Source: Verrucomicrobiota bacterium
GTDB taxonomy: Bacteria; Verrucomicrobiota; Verrucomicrobiia; Opitutales; Opitutaceae
Direction: 5' to 3'
Assembly (NCBI GenBank): GCA_023426435.1
Contig: JAFAAS010000018.1
Coordinates: 3,767-67,766 of the forward strand
DNA length: 64,000 nucleotides
Shown one piece after another: positions 6,456 through 15,056 of the stretch. Positions within the stretch are counted from its first letter, which is position 1. The number at the start of each line of letters is the position of its first letter. A program made the position numbers and the translations under genes. The notes beneath the pieces are model-generated. The model worked only from the letters and a program-made list of their open reading frames with translations, was not told the DNA's origin and did not search any database.

Positions 6456-7898
6456 ATGTTACCCCGCCCGCCCCGCTCGCTCATCGGGTCCGCGTCGAAA
6501 ACTTGCACGCTGCTCAGCTTCGCCGTTCTCGCCGCCGCCGCGCCGTTGCTCGTTGCCACCCCGGTCGGACCCGGCGTGCTGCGCGTTCATCCCGAAAACC
6601 CGCGTTGGGTGACCAACGACACGGGCCGCGCAATCTTCCTCACCGGCTCCCACACGTGGGCAACCGTGCAGGAGCGCCAGCTTCCTGAAACACCCAACTT
6701 CAACTTCGACGAGTGGCTCGATTTCACCACCGGCCACGGGCACAACTTCCTGCGCGTTTGGGTCTGGGAACACGCGTCGTGGATGCAGTTCACCGAGCGC
6801 ATGGTCCGCTACTCGCCGACTATCTACGAACGCACCGGTCCGGGCAACGCACTCGACGGCGAACCGAAGTTCGACCTCACGCGTTTCAACGACGCCTACT
6901 TCAGCCGCCTCCGCGAACGCGTGCTCCGCGCCAACAAGCGCGGCCTCTACGTCGCCGTCATGTTCTTCCAGGGCTTCAGCCTCGACAAAACCGGCGGAAA
7001 ACCCGGCCTGCAGAAAGCCTACAACGGCCACCCATATCACCGCGCCAACAACATCAACGGCATCGACGGCGATCCCAACGGCAGCGGCACCGGCCTGCAG
7101 GTTCACACGCTCGACAACCCCGCCGTCCTGAAAGTCCAGGAAGCCTACGTCCGGAAGATGATCGATACGCTCAACGACATCGACGGCCTCGTCTGGGAAA
7201 TCGGCAACGAGCTCCACGAAAACGCCGTCGATTTCCAATACTACTGGATCGACTTCATCAAAGCCTACGAACGCACCAAACCGAAACAACACCTCGTCGG
7301 ACTCACCGGCGCGCACGTCACCAACGAAAAGCTCTTCGCGAGCAACGCCGACTGGATCGCGCCCGAAAAACAGGACGGCTACCACCACGACATCCCCGAC
7401 GCCGCAGGCCGCAAAGTCATCATCATCGATACCGATCACATCGAGTGGCTGAAATCCCGCGAAGATCCGACCCTCCCCTGGCGCGCGCTGATGCGCGGGA
7501 CGAGTTTCATCTACATGGACACCTACAAGGACGCCCGCTTCGGCTCGCCTCCCGAGCCCAATGCCGAGGAAGCCGAAATCCGCCGCCAAATGGGCTTCGC
7601 CGCGCGCTTCTCGCGTCAGATCGATCTCGCGCGTTGCATCCCGCACCGCGAACTCACCTCGAGCGAACACTGCCTCGCGCATCCAGGCCATGAATACGCC
7701 GCCTTCGTGCGCGCCGGGGAAAAACTCCAGCTCGACCTCAGCGCCGCCGTCGGCGCCAAGTTCCGCGTCACGTGGTTCGATGGCCAGACCGGAGAATCGC
7801 ACCCCGCCGAAAACGTCACCGCCCGCGCCGACCTCATCCTCGAAAACCCCTTCCCCTCCCACGCCGCCGTCCACCTCCAGCGCATCGAGAAAAGGTAG
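6456..7898 (+). CDS. Secreted GH-A-like glycosidase (DUF4038-related)
   Basis: The 480-residue protein starts with a signal-like hydrophobic stretch (about 20-36) and continues as a TIM-barrel-like enzyme. Features are FLTGSHTWATVQ (similar to the entry of DUF4038 apiosidase-like proteins), RVWVWEHASW, and VWEIGNELHE with N251-E252 as the likely acid/base pair of clan GH-A. A second acidic region IIIDTDHIEW may replace the nucleophile strand. The last 80 residues form a beta-rich domain with TWFDGQTGE, resembling the small C-terminal 'collagen-binding' domain of apiosidase-like enzymes. It lies 13 bases after the RraA-like gene and ends in a repeat element. Substrate unknown. Confidence 0.65.
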   Translation: MLPRPPRSLIGSASKTCTLLSFAVLAAAAPLLVATPVGPGVLRVHPENPRWVTNDTGRAIFLTGSHTWATVQERQLPETPNFNFDEWLDFTTGHGHNFLRVWVWEHASWMQFTERMVRYSPTIYERTGPGNALDGEPKFDLTRFNDAYFSRLRERVLRANKRGLYVAVMFFQGFSLDKTGGKPGLQKAYNGHPYHRANNINGIDGDPNGSGTGLQVHTLDNPAVLKVQEAYVRKMIDTLNDIDGLVWEIGNELHENAVDFQYYWIDFIKAYERTKPKQHLVGLTGAHVTNEKLFASNADWIAPEKQDGYHHDIPDAAGRKVIIIDTDHIEWLKSREDPTLPWRALMRGTSFIYMDTYKDARFGSPPEPNAEEAEIRRQMGFAARFSRQIDLARCIPHRELTSSEHCLAHPGHEYAAFVRAGEKLQLDLSAAVGAKFRVTWFDGQTGESHPAENVTARADLILENPFPSHAAVHLQRIEKR

Positions 7899-7921
7899 GG
7901 CGAGGTGTCCCCACCGAGCCG
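7894..7921. repeat. REP-like palindromic repeat (GGTAGGGCGAGG family)
   Basis: The sequence begins GGTAGGGCGAGGTGTCC and ends CCACCGAGCCG, folding as an imperfect hairpin. A close relative is at 17662-17690. It overlaps the stop codon of the glycosidase gene and lies between convergent genes, where it could also act as a transcription barrier. Confidence 0.6.
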
Positions 7922-7927
7922 CCCCCC

Positions 7928-9772
7928 TTACCACCCTCGCGGCTCCAAAATCTCCTTCTTCAAACTCGGCACATACCCGCCATAGCGCGGATGCGGCACA
8001 CCGGCCGTTTCATCGATCGCCTTCACGCGCTCCTTCAAACTCGCCGCCTTCTCCTCGAGTTGATCGATCGCCTCCAACGCGCTCATCGCCACGAAAACTC
8101 CAACCTCGCTCGGATCCGCGTGCGCGCCCAACACCGCCAGCGCCGCCCCGCTCGAACTCTCGCCATACCGTGCCAGCGCCCGCGCCGCCGCCACGCGCAC
8201 GAACGGCGACTCGTCCTTCAACGCCTCCTTCAACTCCTCTTCTGCGCTCCGCACCGCCGCTTCACCGCGCATCGAAAATCCCGATACCGCCCACGTCCGC
8301 ACCGCGCTGTCGCCGTCGCGCAGCAGCTTTCGCAACGTCTCGACGTCCCCCAGACTCAATCCCGCCGCCAAATCCGCCGCCGCGAGGACGCGCCGCAACG
8401 GATACACCTCGCCATTCCTCGCCAGGTCGTAGGGCGATCCGCCCCGCGACCGCGCCACCATCTCGCCTTCTGGCAACAGGCAAACATCCCGCACGTCTCC
8501 TAAATGCTGATACAACGCCGCGCGCAACCGCGCCTTGATCGCCCGATGCTCCGCCGACTCCGCGAGATTCCGCACCTCGTCCGGATCCGCGGATAAATCA
8601 TACAACTCCTCCGCCGCCCGCGGCGTCCGCCAGAACGCCGACTGCGCCTCGTTCGTCTTCCCCGACTCGAATTGTTCCCGCCACACGCGCGTCGTCGGCG
8701 TTTCGAATTGATACGCGATAAACGGCCCCTGCGGCGTATCCAGCCGAAAATTACGCAGATAAACATACCGCCCGTCCGTCACGCTGCGCACCTCGTCCGC
8801 GCGCTCATCCATCCGCCCGCGCGCCCCAAACAAATACTCCACCGGCTCCCCCGCGAACTCTCCCGCAAACGCCCGCCCTTGCATCCATTCCGGCGCACGC
8901 ATCCCCGCGAGGCTCAGCATGGTCGGCGCCAAATCCACAAAGCTCACCATCCGATCCGACCGGGCCCCCGGCTGATATTCCTCCGGCGCGAGATGCCGCC
9001 ACTTCGGCGGAAAATAAACCACCAGCGGCACGTGCAACCCCGAGTTGCCCGGCCACCGCTTGCTCCGCGGCATCCCGCTCCCGTGATCCCCAAAATAAAA
9101 CACGATCGTCTCCTCCGCCAGCCCCGCCTCCTCCAACTCCCGCAGCCGCGCGCCTGCGTCCGCATCCGCTTCGCTCACCTGGTCGTAATACTGCGCCCAA
9201 TCCCGCCGCACTTCCGGCAAATCCGGATGATACGCCGGCACCCGCACTTTCGCCGGATCCGTCACAAGCCCATGCGGCCGGACCCGAATCTGCGACTCGT
9301 GACTCTTCATCGAATTGAACACCGCGAAGAACGGCTGCCCCGGGCCGCGCTTCCGCCAGTGCGCTTCCTTCGACGACTCGTCCCACGTCCGCTCCGTCTT
9401 CGGCAGATTGTAATCTTCCTTCTCGTTGTTCGTGCAGTAATACCCCGCCTCCCGCAGCAACTCCGGAAACATTTTCGCTCCCGCCGGCATCGGCACCATC
9501 GAGCGCATGTGCATCGCTCCCGTGCTATGCGCATACATCCCCGTGATCAGCGCAGTCCGCGCCGGCGCACACACTGGATGCACCGCCCAAACCTTCGTGA
9601 AAATCATCCCTCTCTTCGCCAGCGCATCGACATGCGGCGTCCGCGCCAGCTCATCCCCATAACACCCCATCTCCGGCCCATGATCCTCACTCGTCAGCCA
9701 AACCACATTCGGCCGCTCCGCCGCCACGCCCCACCCCGCCACCCCCAAGAAGCCCAACAAAAATCTAAGCAT
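7928..9772 (-). CDS. Secreted Cys-type sulfatase with C-terminal helical-repeat region
   Basis: This 614-residue protein has a signal peptide (FLLGFLGVAGWGVAA) and a family S1 sulfatase domain. The formylglycine site is C68 in VCAPARTALITG (C-x-P/A-x-R), metal-binding residues appear in WLTSEDHG near 26-32 and in YFGDHGSGMP. After about residue 440 the chain becomes Ala/Leu/Glu-rich with repeated helices, as in HEAT-like repeats. ATG 9772 was chosen because it begins at the signal peptide; in-frame ATG 9790 and GTG 9844 (overlapping the preceding stop as GTGA) would add residues encoded by a repeat sequence. It follows another sulfatase gene. It needs a formylglycine-generating enzyme, not seen in this window. 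Confidence 0.85.
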   Translation of the reverse strand: MLRFLLGFLGVAGWGVAAERPNVVWLTSEDHGPEMGCYGDELARTPHVDALAKRGMIFTKVWAVHPVCAPARTALITGMYAHSTGAMHMRSMVPMPAGAKMFPELLREAGYYCTNNEKEDYNLPKTERTWDESSKEAHWRKRGPGQPFFAVFNSMKSHESQIRVRPHGLVTDPAKVRVPAYHPDLPEVRRDWAQYYDQVSEADADAGARLRELEEAGLAEETIVFYFGDHGSGMPRSKRWPGNSGLHVPLVVYFPPKWRHLAPEEYQPGARSDRMVSFVDLAPTMLSLAGMRAPEWMQGRAFAGEFAGEPVEYLFGARGRMDERADEVRSVTDGRYVYLRNFRLDTPQGPFIAYQFETPTTRVWREQFESGKTNEAQSAFWRTPRAAEELYDLSADPDEVRNLAESAEHRAIKARLRAALYQHLGDVRDVCLLPEGEMVARSRGGSPYDLARNGEVYPLRRVLAAADLAAGLSLGDVETLRKLLRDGDSAVRTWAVSGFSMRGEAAVRSAEEELKEALKDESPFVRVAAARALARYGESSSGAALAVLGAHADPSEVGVFVAMSALEAIDQLEEKAASLKERVKAIDETAGVPHPRYGGYVPSLKKEILEPRGW

Positions 9773-9789
9773 AAATATGTAATCCGTCA

Positions 9790-9818
9790 TTCGCGCCCCT
9801 TCGCGTCCCTTCGTGGTT
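9790..9818. repeat. Single-arm copy of CCACGAAGG-type intergenic repeat
   Basis: On the minus strand it reads AACCACGAAGGGACGCGAAG, then GGGCGCGAA. It resembles one arm of the inverted repeats at 14901-14977 and 63733-63801. It lies between two sulfatase genes and inside the longest possible reading frame of the downstream one, which argues for the later start of that gene. Confidence 0.45.
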
Positions 9819-9840
9819 AAAAGTCCCGGCTCGTTCGTCC

Positions 9841-11382
9841 TCACCGCGCATCCCGATTCACCGGCTCCTCCACCACCAACGCCGCCGGAAAATCCGCCGC
9901 CTCCGCCCCTCCGCGCGTCCTCAACCGTTTATTGCTCAACCCGCCCATCGGCGCATTCAACGGAATCTCCATCCCGCCCAATTCATCCATCATCGCGTAA
10001 AGCCGTTTCTCCATGTCTACCGCCACGCTCCGATACTCCGCTTCATAAAGCAGATTTCTCTGCTCCCCCGGATCGTTCTGCAAATCATACAACTCATCCG
10101 CGTCCCACAGCCCGTAATAGGTGATGTATTTATAACGCTCGCCGCGCAGCGCGAACACCGTCGGCGACTGCGGAAAATTCTTCTCCCAGTAATACACATA
10201 CAGAAACTCCTTCCGCCACGGCACCTCGCGCCCTTGCGCCAGCGGCAGAAAACTCCGCCCGTCCATGTGCGGCGGCGGCGCCAGCCCGCACGCTTCCAAA
10301 ATCGTCGGCGCCACATCGATGTTCGCCACAACTTCCTCCACCACCTTCCCGCCTTCGAACAACGCCGGACACTGCATCACCATCGGCACGCGAATCGAGG
10401 TCTCATACGCCACGCGTTTGTCGATCAACCCGTGCTCGCCAAACATGAATCCATTGTCGCCCATGTAGATCACCAGCGTGTCCTCATACACGCCCATCTT
10501 CTTCAACTGCTCCATTACGCGTCCGATGCTTTCATCCACCGCACTCAGCGTCTCGCAGTAGCGTTTGTAGTAACGCTCGATGTCCAACTCGCTGTGATAC
10601 GGAAAATCCACCCCGTGCCAGCTGTTCCGCTGATCCACCACCCAACGCGGCCGATTCGTTTCCGGCAACGGCACCGCCTCCGACTCCGGCCTCTCAAACG
10701 GCACCTCCTGCAACGCCCCTTCATGCCGCTCCGCCGGCGTGAAGTTCGCGTGCACCGCCTTGTGCGACAGATACAGGAAGAACGGCTTCTCGCCCGACCG
10801 CTGCTTCTCCAGCCAGTCGATCGCATAATCCGTCAACTCGTCCGTGATATAGCCTTTCTGCCGCACACGCTCGCCATCGACGTTCAACGTGTAATCCGGC
10901 CGCGGTGGCAAATACTCGCCTTGCCCGCGAAAACTCACCCAGTGATCGAACCCCGGACGCGGCTCATCCGAGTCCCCGCCCATGTGCCACTTCCCCACGA
11001 ACGCCGTCGCATAACCCGCCTTCTGCAAATACTGCGGAAAGTAAACCGTCCCCGGCGGAATCGCACGGTTGTTGTCGATCACGCGATGCCGAAACGTGTA
11101 GAGCCCCGTCAAAATCGACGCCCGGCTCGGCGAACACAGCGAGGTCGTCACGAGCGCGTTTTTCAAATGCACGCCGTTCCGCGCCATCGCGTCCATCTGC
11201 GGAGTCCGCGCGAAGGGATGCCCCATGAAGCTCATCGCATCGTAACGATGATCGTCGCTCAGAATAAAAACGACATTCCTCGGTTTCGCCCCCGGTATCC
11301 GCTCCGGCACGACATCACGCGGGACCGGGATCACCCCAAAAGCACTCGTTGCCGCCAGAACCAATAAAAACAGGAAACGCAT
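9841..11382 (-). CDS. Secreted Cys-type sulfatase
   Basis: This 513-residue protein starts with a signal peptide (MRFLFLLVLAATSAFG) followed by a complete S1 sulfatase domain. The formylglycine site is C83 in SLCSPSRASILTG. FILSDDHRYD (39-48) and MGDNGFMFGEHGL supply metal ligands, GKWHMGG is the conserved Lys-His segment. The layout resembles sulfatases acting on glycans and glucosamine-6-sulfate-type substrates, but the substrate cannot be read from sequence. It is upstream of and probably co-transcribed with another sulfatase gene on the same strand. In the family, Cys is converted to formylglycine in the periplasm or during export. Confidence 0.88.
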   Translation of the reverse strand: MRFLFLLVLAATSAFGVIPVPRDVVPERIPGAKPRNVVFILSDDHRYDAMSFMGHPFARTPQMDAMARNGVHLKNALVTTSLCSPSRASILTGLYTFRHRVIDNNRAIPPGTVYFPQYLQKAGYATAFVGKWHMGGDSDEPRPGFDHWVSFRGQGEYLPPRPDYTLNVDGERVRQKGYITDELTDYAIDWLEKQRSGEKPFFLYLSHKAVHANFTPAERHEGALQEVPFERPESEAVPLPETNRPRWVVDQRNSWHGVDFPYHSELDIERYYKRYCETLSAVDESIGRVMEQLKKMGVYEDTLVIYMGDNGFMFGEHGLIDKRVAYETSIRVPMVMQCPALFEGGKVVEEVVANIDVAPTILEACGLAPPPHMDGRSFLPLAQGREVPWRKEFLYVYYWEKNFPQSPTVFALRGERYKYITYYGLWDADELYDLQNDPGEQRNLLYEAEYRSVAVDMEKRLYAMMDELGGMEIPLNAPMGGLSNKRLRTRGGAEAADFPAALVVEEPVNRDAR

Positions 11383-11473
11383 CGTCGATCAGGGGTTCGC
11401 CGCGAACCAATCCAACCTCAACCGAACTTCAATCGAAACCCCGGATTCGTTCATCAGGTTGAAGCACGCCGCA

Positions 11474-11548
11474 GGTGGAGCCCGACGTCCCGTCGGGCTG
11501 ATAACGTCACGTATCCAGTCCAGCCCCACGAGGACCTCGGGCTCCACC
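11474..11548. repeat. Inverted repeat of GGTGGAGCCCGACGTC family
   Basis: The left arm (11474-11500) starts GGTGGAGCCCGACGTCC; the right arm (11521-11548) is its approximate reverse complement, ending GGGCTCCACC. A single arm of the same family is at 17626-17654. It lies between the sulfatase start and the methyltransferase stop, and may serve as a terminator for the latter. Confidence 0.65.
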
Positions 11549-11549
11549 C

Positions 11550-13406
11550 TCACACCACCCCCGGCAAGAACCGCCACCGCACCTTCGCACAATACGCGCG
11601 ATACTCCGGATCGAGCCCGAGATGCCGTTCCTCCGTCCACGCGCGCAAAAAGTATATCAGCGCCAGCCCCAATAATCCCATCGCCCCGTGCTCCGCGAAA
11701 AACACCGCACCGACGACCCACCCCAAAATCTTCACCGTATAAGCTGGGTGCCGGCAAAACCGATACGGCCCAGACGTCACAATCCCGCGATTCGTCAGAT
11801 TCGACGCCTTGAACCCCAACGCCACCGACGCCCAAGCGAAAATCACCCAGCTCGCCGTGATCAACGCCTGTCCGATCGTCGCCCAAATCTCATGCTGCAG
11901 CCATCCGACCCGCAGCGACACATTCCACGCATTCGCCGTGAACGGCTGAAACGAAACCGCATTGAACGGCGGATAACACCAGAGGCACACCATCCATCCG
12001 AGAAACGTCGGCTCCACCGACCGAATCCGATTCCGCAAAAACACCGCCTCAACCGTGTAGCCCACGCAAAAGACCGCCGTATCCACGAAAATGCACGCTT
12101 CGCGCAGGTAGCGGTTGATCAACGGCCAGCTCCAATCGAGCGACCGCGTGAGGTTCGCCATGTGCTGCGAATTCTGAATCACCCACGCACACAGCAGCGG
12201 AATGAAAAATACCTTCACGCAACACGTGAGAAACCCCAGCTTCGCCGGCCCGCGCCACTCCCGCACCGCCGCGAACCGCAGCGCACGCTCCATCCGCAGC
12301 GGCAGTGAAAACACATACGCCGCAAACGCCGCATACTTGTCGTCCCGCCACGATGTCTCGCGGTCACAGAACCACGAATACACCGGCGACACCACGATCA
12401 CCGCGACGCAGTAGAGATCCGCAATCCCCAGCGGCAGCCACCCCTGCGGGGTGAAAAACCGCCGATACTCCGGCCCCAGCGTGAACGCTTTCGCGATATC
12501 AAAAAATCGGCCCACCCACGGCAACTGCTGCAACACTCCACAAATCACCGGAAGTTCACGCAGCACCGCGTAACCGAGAAACAGCAGCCAGACACGCGCG
12601 ATGAACTTTGCGACAAGACTCCCCACCGCGCCTCTCGGCTGCACGATCGCCAGCCACCCCAACGCCGCCAGTCCGCCCGCGGCCACCAGCCCCAGCAGGA
12701 CCGGCTGCGGAATCGCTCCGCGCGCATAGTGAGCCGAACGAAAATCCATCCGCAGGCTGCCTTGCACGAGTTCCAACGAGCGCCCGCCGCCCGCGTCATC
12801 CTGCCGGTAAGCAAAAATCGGATACGTGTTGGTGAAATCCGTGTTCCGCCCCCGCACCCGCCACGAACGCACCGTCATCGCGGTTTCGTCCGCCAAGACT
12901 TCCACTTCCTCCGGCAACACCAGCGTCCAGCTTTCCGGCTCCGCCGCTTCGAGCGTGATCGTTCCTTCCTTCTGCAGGAACGGCGCTTTGACCTCCGCCG
13001 CCGACGATATCCGCCGCGGCGCACCGGCATGAAACTCGCCGACATGCACGAGCGAGTAGCGTTGCCCGCCGTTGAAATACGCCACGCGCGCGATCAGCGG
13101 ATAACTTCCCGGCATGGTCGGCCACGCCACCTGAAACGGAAACCGCCGCGCCGCACCTGCGGCGATCGTGGCACCCTGCGCCGCCCGATACGACCGCGAC
13201 TCCAGTTCGACCGACACCTCCGCCACGCGCAGCGGCGCCGACGCCGCGTTGCGCAGTGTGACCACTACATCGGTTCCGCGCGCATCGAGCGAAAGCTCGA
13301 TGGAAACATCCGCCCCGCGCACGGCAGCAGCGCACGCGAACAGAAGAAGCGCCAACCAGGCACAGCGGATCGACACACGGGGCATACTCGCGAGCACGCT
13401 ACTCAT
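11550..13406 (-). CDS. Membrane methyltransferase (ICMT/PEMT-like) with beta-sandwich N-terminus
   Basis: This 618-residue protein has a signal-like N-terminus (WLALLLFACAAAVRG) and then two beta-rich segments (about 30-220) with a CARDB-like pattern (VTLRNAASAPLRV). The middle and C-terminal parts hold many hydrophobic helices. The last 80 residues match the isoprenylcysteine/phospholipid methyltransferase pattern: GPYRFCRHPAY at 546-556 and EERHL near 592, the SAM-binding residues of ICMT-fold enzymes. An internal ATG at 13385 would also keep the signal peptide. It is transcribed divergently from a membrane glycosyltransferase gene 130 bases away. The substrate is unknown; fusion of an extracytoplasmic sandwich to an ICMT-like domain is unusual. 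Confidence 0.65.
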   Translation of the reverse strand: MSSVLASMPRVSIRCAWLALLLFACAAAVRGADVSIELSLDARGTDVVVTLRNAASAPLRVAEVSVELESRSYRAAQGATIAAGAARRFPFQVAWPTMPGSYPLIARVAYFNGGQRYSLVHVGEFHAGAPRRISSAAEVKAPFLQKEGTITLEAAEPESWTLVLPEEVEVLADETAMTVRSWRVRGRNTDFTNTYPIFAYRQDDAGGGRSLELVQGSLRMDFRSAHYARGAIPQPVLLGLVAAGGLAALGWLAIVQPRGAVGSLVAKFIARVWLLFLGYAVLRELPVICGVLQQLPWVGRFFDIAKAFTLGPEYRRFFTPQGWLPLGIADLYCVAVIVVSPVYSWFCDRETSWRDDKYAAFAAYVFSLPLRMERALRFAAVREWRGPAKLGFLTCCVKVFFIPLLCAWVIQNSQHMANLTRSLDWSWPLINRYLREACIFVDTAVFCVGYTVEAVFLRNRIRSVEPTFLGWMVCLWCYPPFNAVSFQPFTANAWNVSLRVGWLQHEIWATIGQALITASWVIFAWASVALGFKASNLTNRGIVTSGPYRFCRHPAYTVKILGWVVGAVFFAEHGAMGLLGLALIYFLRAWTEERHLGLDPEYRAYCAKVRWRFLPGVV

Positions 13407-13536
13407 CCGGCCTCGTCGGTCAGTTTCGTTCGTCTAGATGAACAAATGAGCGGCCGAGCACGCGAACCCGCCGCGCCACCTTGTTCTCCAGTCGGGCGCG
13501 TCTCTGCCCCGCCCCCGCCGCTAAACCCCTTCCCTC

Positions 13537-14844
13537 GTGCCTCCGCTCTACCGCCTCCGCTCCGTTCCCGTTTCAACGCTCATCGCGTGGGCCTTGATCA
13601 CCCTCGGCTGCACCCTGCGTCTCGCGAATCCCTTCCTTCCGGGCCACAACCCGCTCGACCAACTCTGGAGCGATCCCGCCCGCCATTGGAACAACGCCAC
13701 CGACCTCCTCGGACGCACACCCCTGCACGCGATCAACCAAATCGGCTACCAGGTGTGGCTCGCGATGATCGCGAAATTCACACTCAACATCCCGCCGCTC
13801 GTCGCCGCTTATGCCGGCCTGCTCAGCGTGGCGAACACGTGGATCTGGTATCGCTTCTTCCGCGAGTTCTTCCGGCTGAAACTCACTGCGCTGATCGCGT
13901 GGATCGTTCTGCTCTACTGGCCTTCGTGGTTCGGCGCGTTTCGACTCTTCATGTCCGAAACGCTCTTCATCCCGCTCATCGGCCTGAGCCTCTGGATGAC
14001 CTGGCGCTGCAAACGCAAAGCCACCGTCGGCTCCTTCATTGCCATGGGACTGTGCTGGACCCTCGCCGGTCTCACCCGCGGCGTCGCGATTCCCATCGCC
14101 GCCGTGGTGACCCTTTACCTCTGGATCCTCCAGCCGCAAAAATTCACAAGGGCGCTCGGGCTCGGTCTTCCACTGTGCGCGATCCTGCTCGCATGCGCGT
14201 ATCGCACTCACGCGCTGACCGGCATCTTCCATCCGCTCTCCTCCGGTCACTACGATTATTCCTACGCCGTTTCCGGCAAAAAGACGGTGCATCTGAATTT
14301 CCACGACAACGGCACGACTCGCTACACGTATTGGTTCGGCAGTCCGTCGATGAACGAGCAGCCCTTTCGGCCGTTCTCCGATTGGACAACCCAACGAGAC
14401 GGCGCGCTCAACTTCTCCATCGATCTCAACCATCAACGCGAATCCTGGAAGCAAGCATTCGCCGCCGTCGCTGCGACCAATCCGTCCTGGTGGCGCTGGC
14501 TGCCCGAAAATCTGATCTTCCTCTTCTTCGGCAGTTCGTGGCCGGACAACAATCCCGCGTTCTTCGTCGATCGTCTCAACATCCAGCTTCGCTGGTTTTT
14601 CGCCCCGCTGTTCGTCGCCACGTTCGCGATCCTCTGGACTTGCCGAAACAAACGCCGCCACGACTCCGCGTTGCTCGCGCTCGTCCTGCTCACCTGGTTC
14701 GTCGTGCAGGGCCTCACGCCCATCGTCCTCAACGAAGGCCGCTATCGAAAACCCGTCGAAGCCCTCGTGCTCTGCGTCCCCCTTCTGCTCTGGGAGCGAA
14801 AGCGAGCCGTGCGCGCCGAAGTCCAGTCGGCGAATGCAGCGTAA
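13537..14844 (+). CDS. GT-C type membrane glycosyltransferase (GT39/GT83-like)
   Basis: The 435-residue protein begins with a GTG and has roughly ten hydrophobic segments. The first long loop contains SDPARHW at 45-51, with an acidic residue near its start, as in GT-C transferases that use lipid-linked sugars. A large non-membrane loop (about 235-330) lies between membrane helices, followed by three more helices and a basic tail. It probably moves a sugar from a polyprenyl-phosphate donor to an extracytoplasmic acceptor. It stands divergent from the methyltransferase gene and is followed by an inverted repeat and a hairpin terminator. A precise family could not be assigned from sequence alone. 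Confidence 0.6.
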   Translation: MPPLYRLRSVPVSTLIAWALITLGCTLRLANPFLPGHNPLDQLWSDPARHWNNATDLLGRTPLHAINQIGYQVWLAMIAKFTLNIPPLVAAYAGLLSVANTWIWYRFFREFFRLKLTALIAWIVLLYWPSWFGAFRLFMSETLFIPLIGLSLWMTWRCKRKATVGSFIAMGLCWTLAGLTRGVAIPIAAVVTLYLWILQPQKFTRALGLGLPLCAILLACAYRTHALTGIFHPLSSGHYDYSYAVSGKKTVHLNFHDNGTTRYTYWFGSPSMNEQPFRPFSDWTTQRDGALNFSIDLNHQRESWKQAFAAVAATNPSWWRWLPENLIFLFFGSSWPDNNPAFFVDRLNIQLRWFFAPLFVATFAILWTCRNKRRHDSALLALVLLTWFVVQGLTPIVLNEGRYRKPVEALVLCVPLLLWERKRAVRAEVQSANAA

Positions 14845-14900
14845 ACTCGAAAGGTCCGGGGAGCTCAGAGCGGTTCGTAAATCCCCCGTCCATACTGTTC

Positions 14901-14977
14901 GCCGCAAAGAGGCGCAAAAGGCGCAAGGACCCATGCCTCGTCGATTCATCTTTGCGCCTTCTATGCCTCTTTGCGGC
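14901..14977. repeat. Palindromic intergenic repeat (CCGCAAAGAGGCGCAAA type)
   Basis: Left arm 14901-14928 begins GCCGCAAAGAGGCGCAAAAG; right arm 14950-14977 ends GCCTCTTTGCGGC and pairs with it over about 27 bases with few mismatches, leaving a 21-base loop. It belongs to the same general class as the repeats at 9790 and 63733. Confidence 0.65.
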
Positions 14978-15002
14978 TATAGGCGGCATTCTCGCTGATG
15001 CG

Positions 15003-15024
15003 CGGCCCGCTGTTGAGCGGGCCG
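15003..15024. terminator. Hairpin between convergent genes
   Basis: CGGCCCGC, loop TGTTGA, GCGGGCCG form a perfect 8-bp stem between the glycosyltransferase (plus) and the secreted GH-A-like gene (minus). There is no strong T tract, so it may be a bidirectional but weak terminator. Confidence 0.5.
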
Positions 15025-15056
15025 ACCCTGATCTGAATCAGGAAACTATCCGGGCG

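Noticed and set aside
6459..7934. Long antisense open frame over the glycosidase gene
   Set aside because: It mirrors the real gene codon by codon with strong Gly/Val/Asp bias and has no domain; this is common in high-GC DNA.
9773..9844. GTG start for the repeat-tailed sulfatase overlapping the previous stop (GTGA)
   Set aside because: It would place residues encoded by an intergenic repeat in front of the signal peptide, so the ATG at 9772 was preferred.
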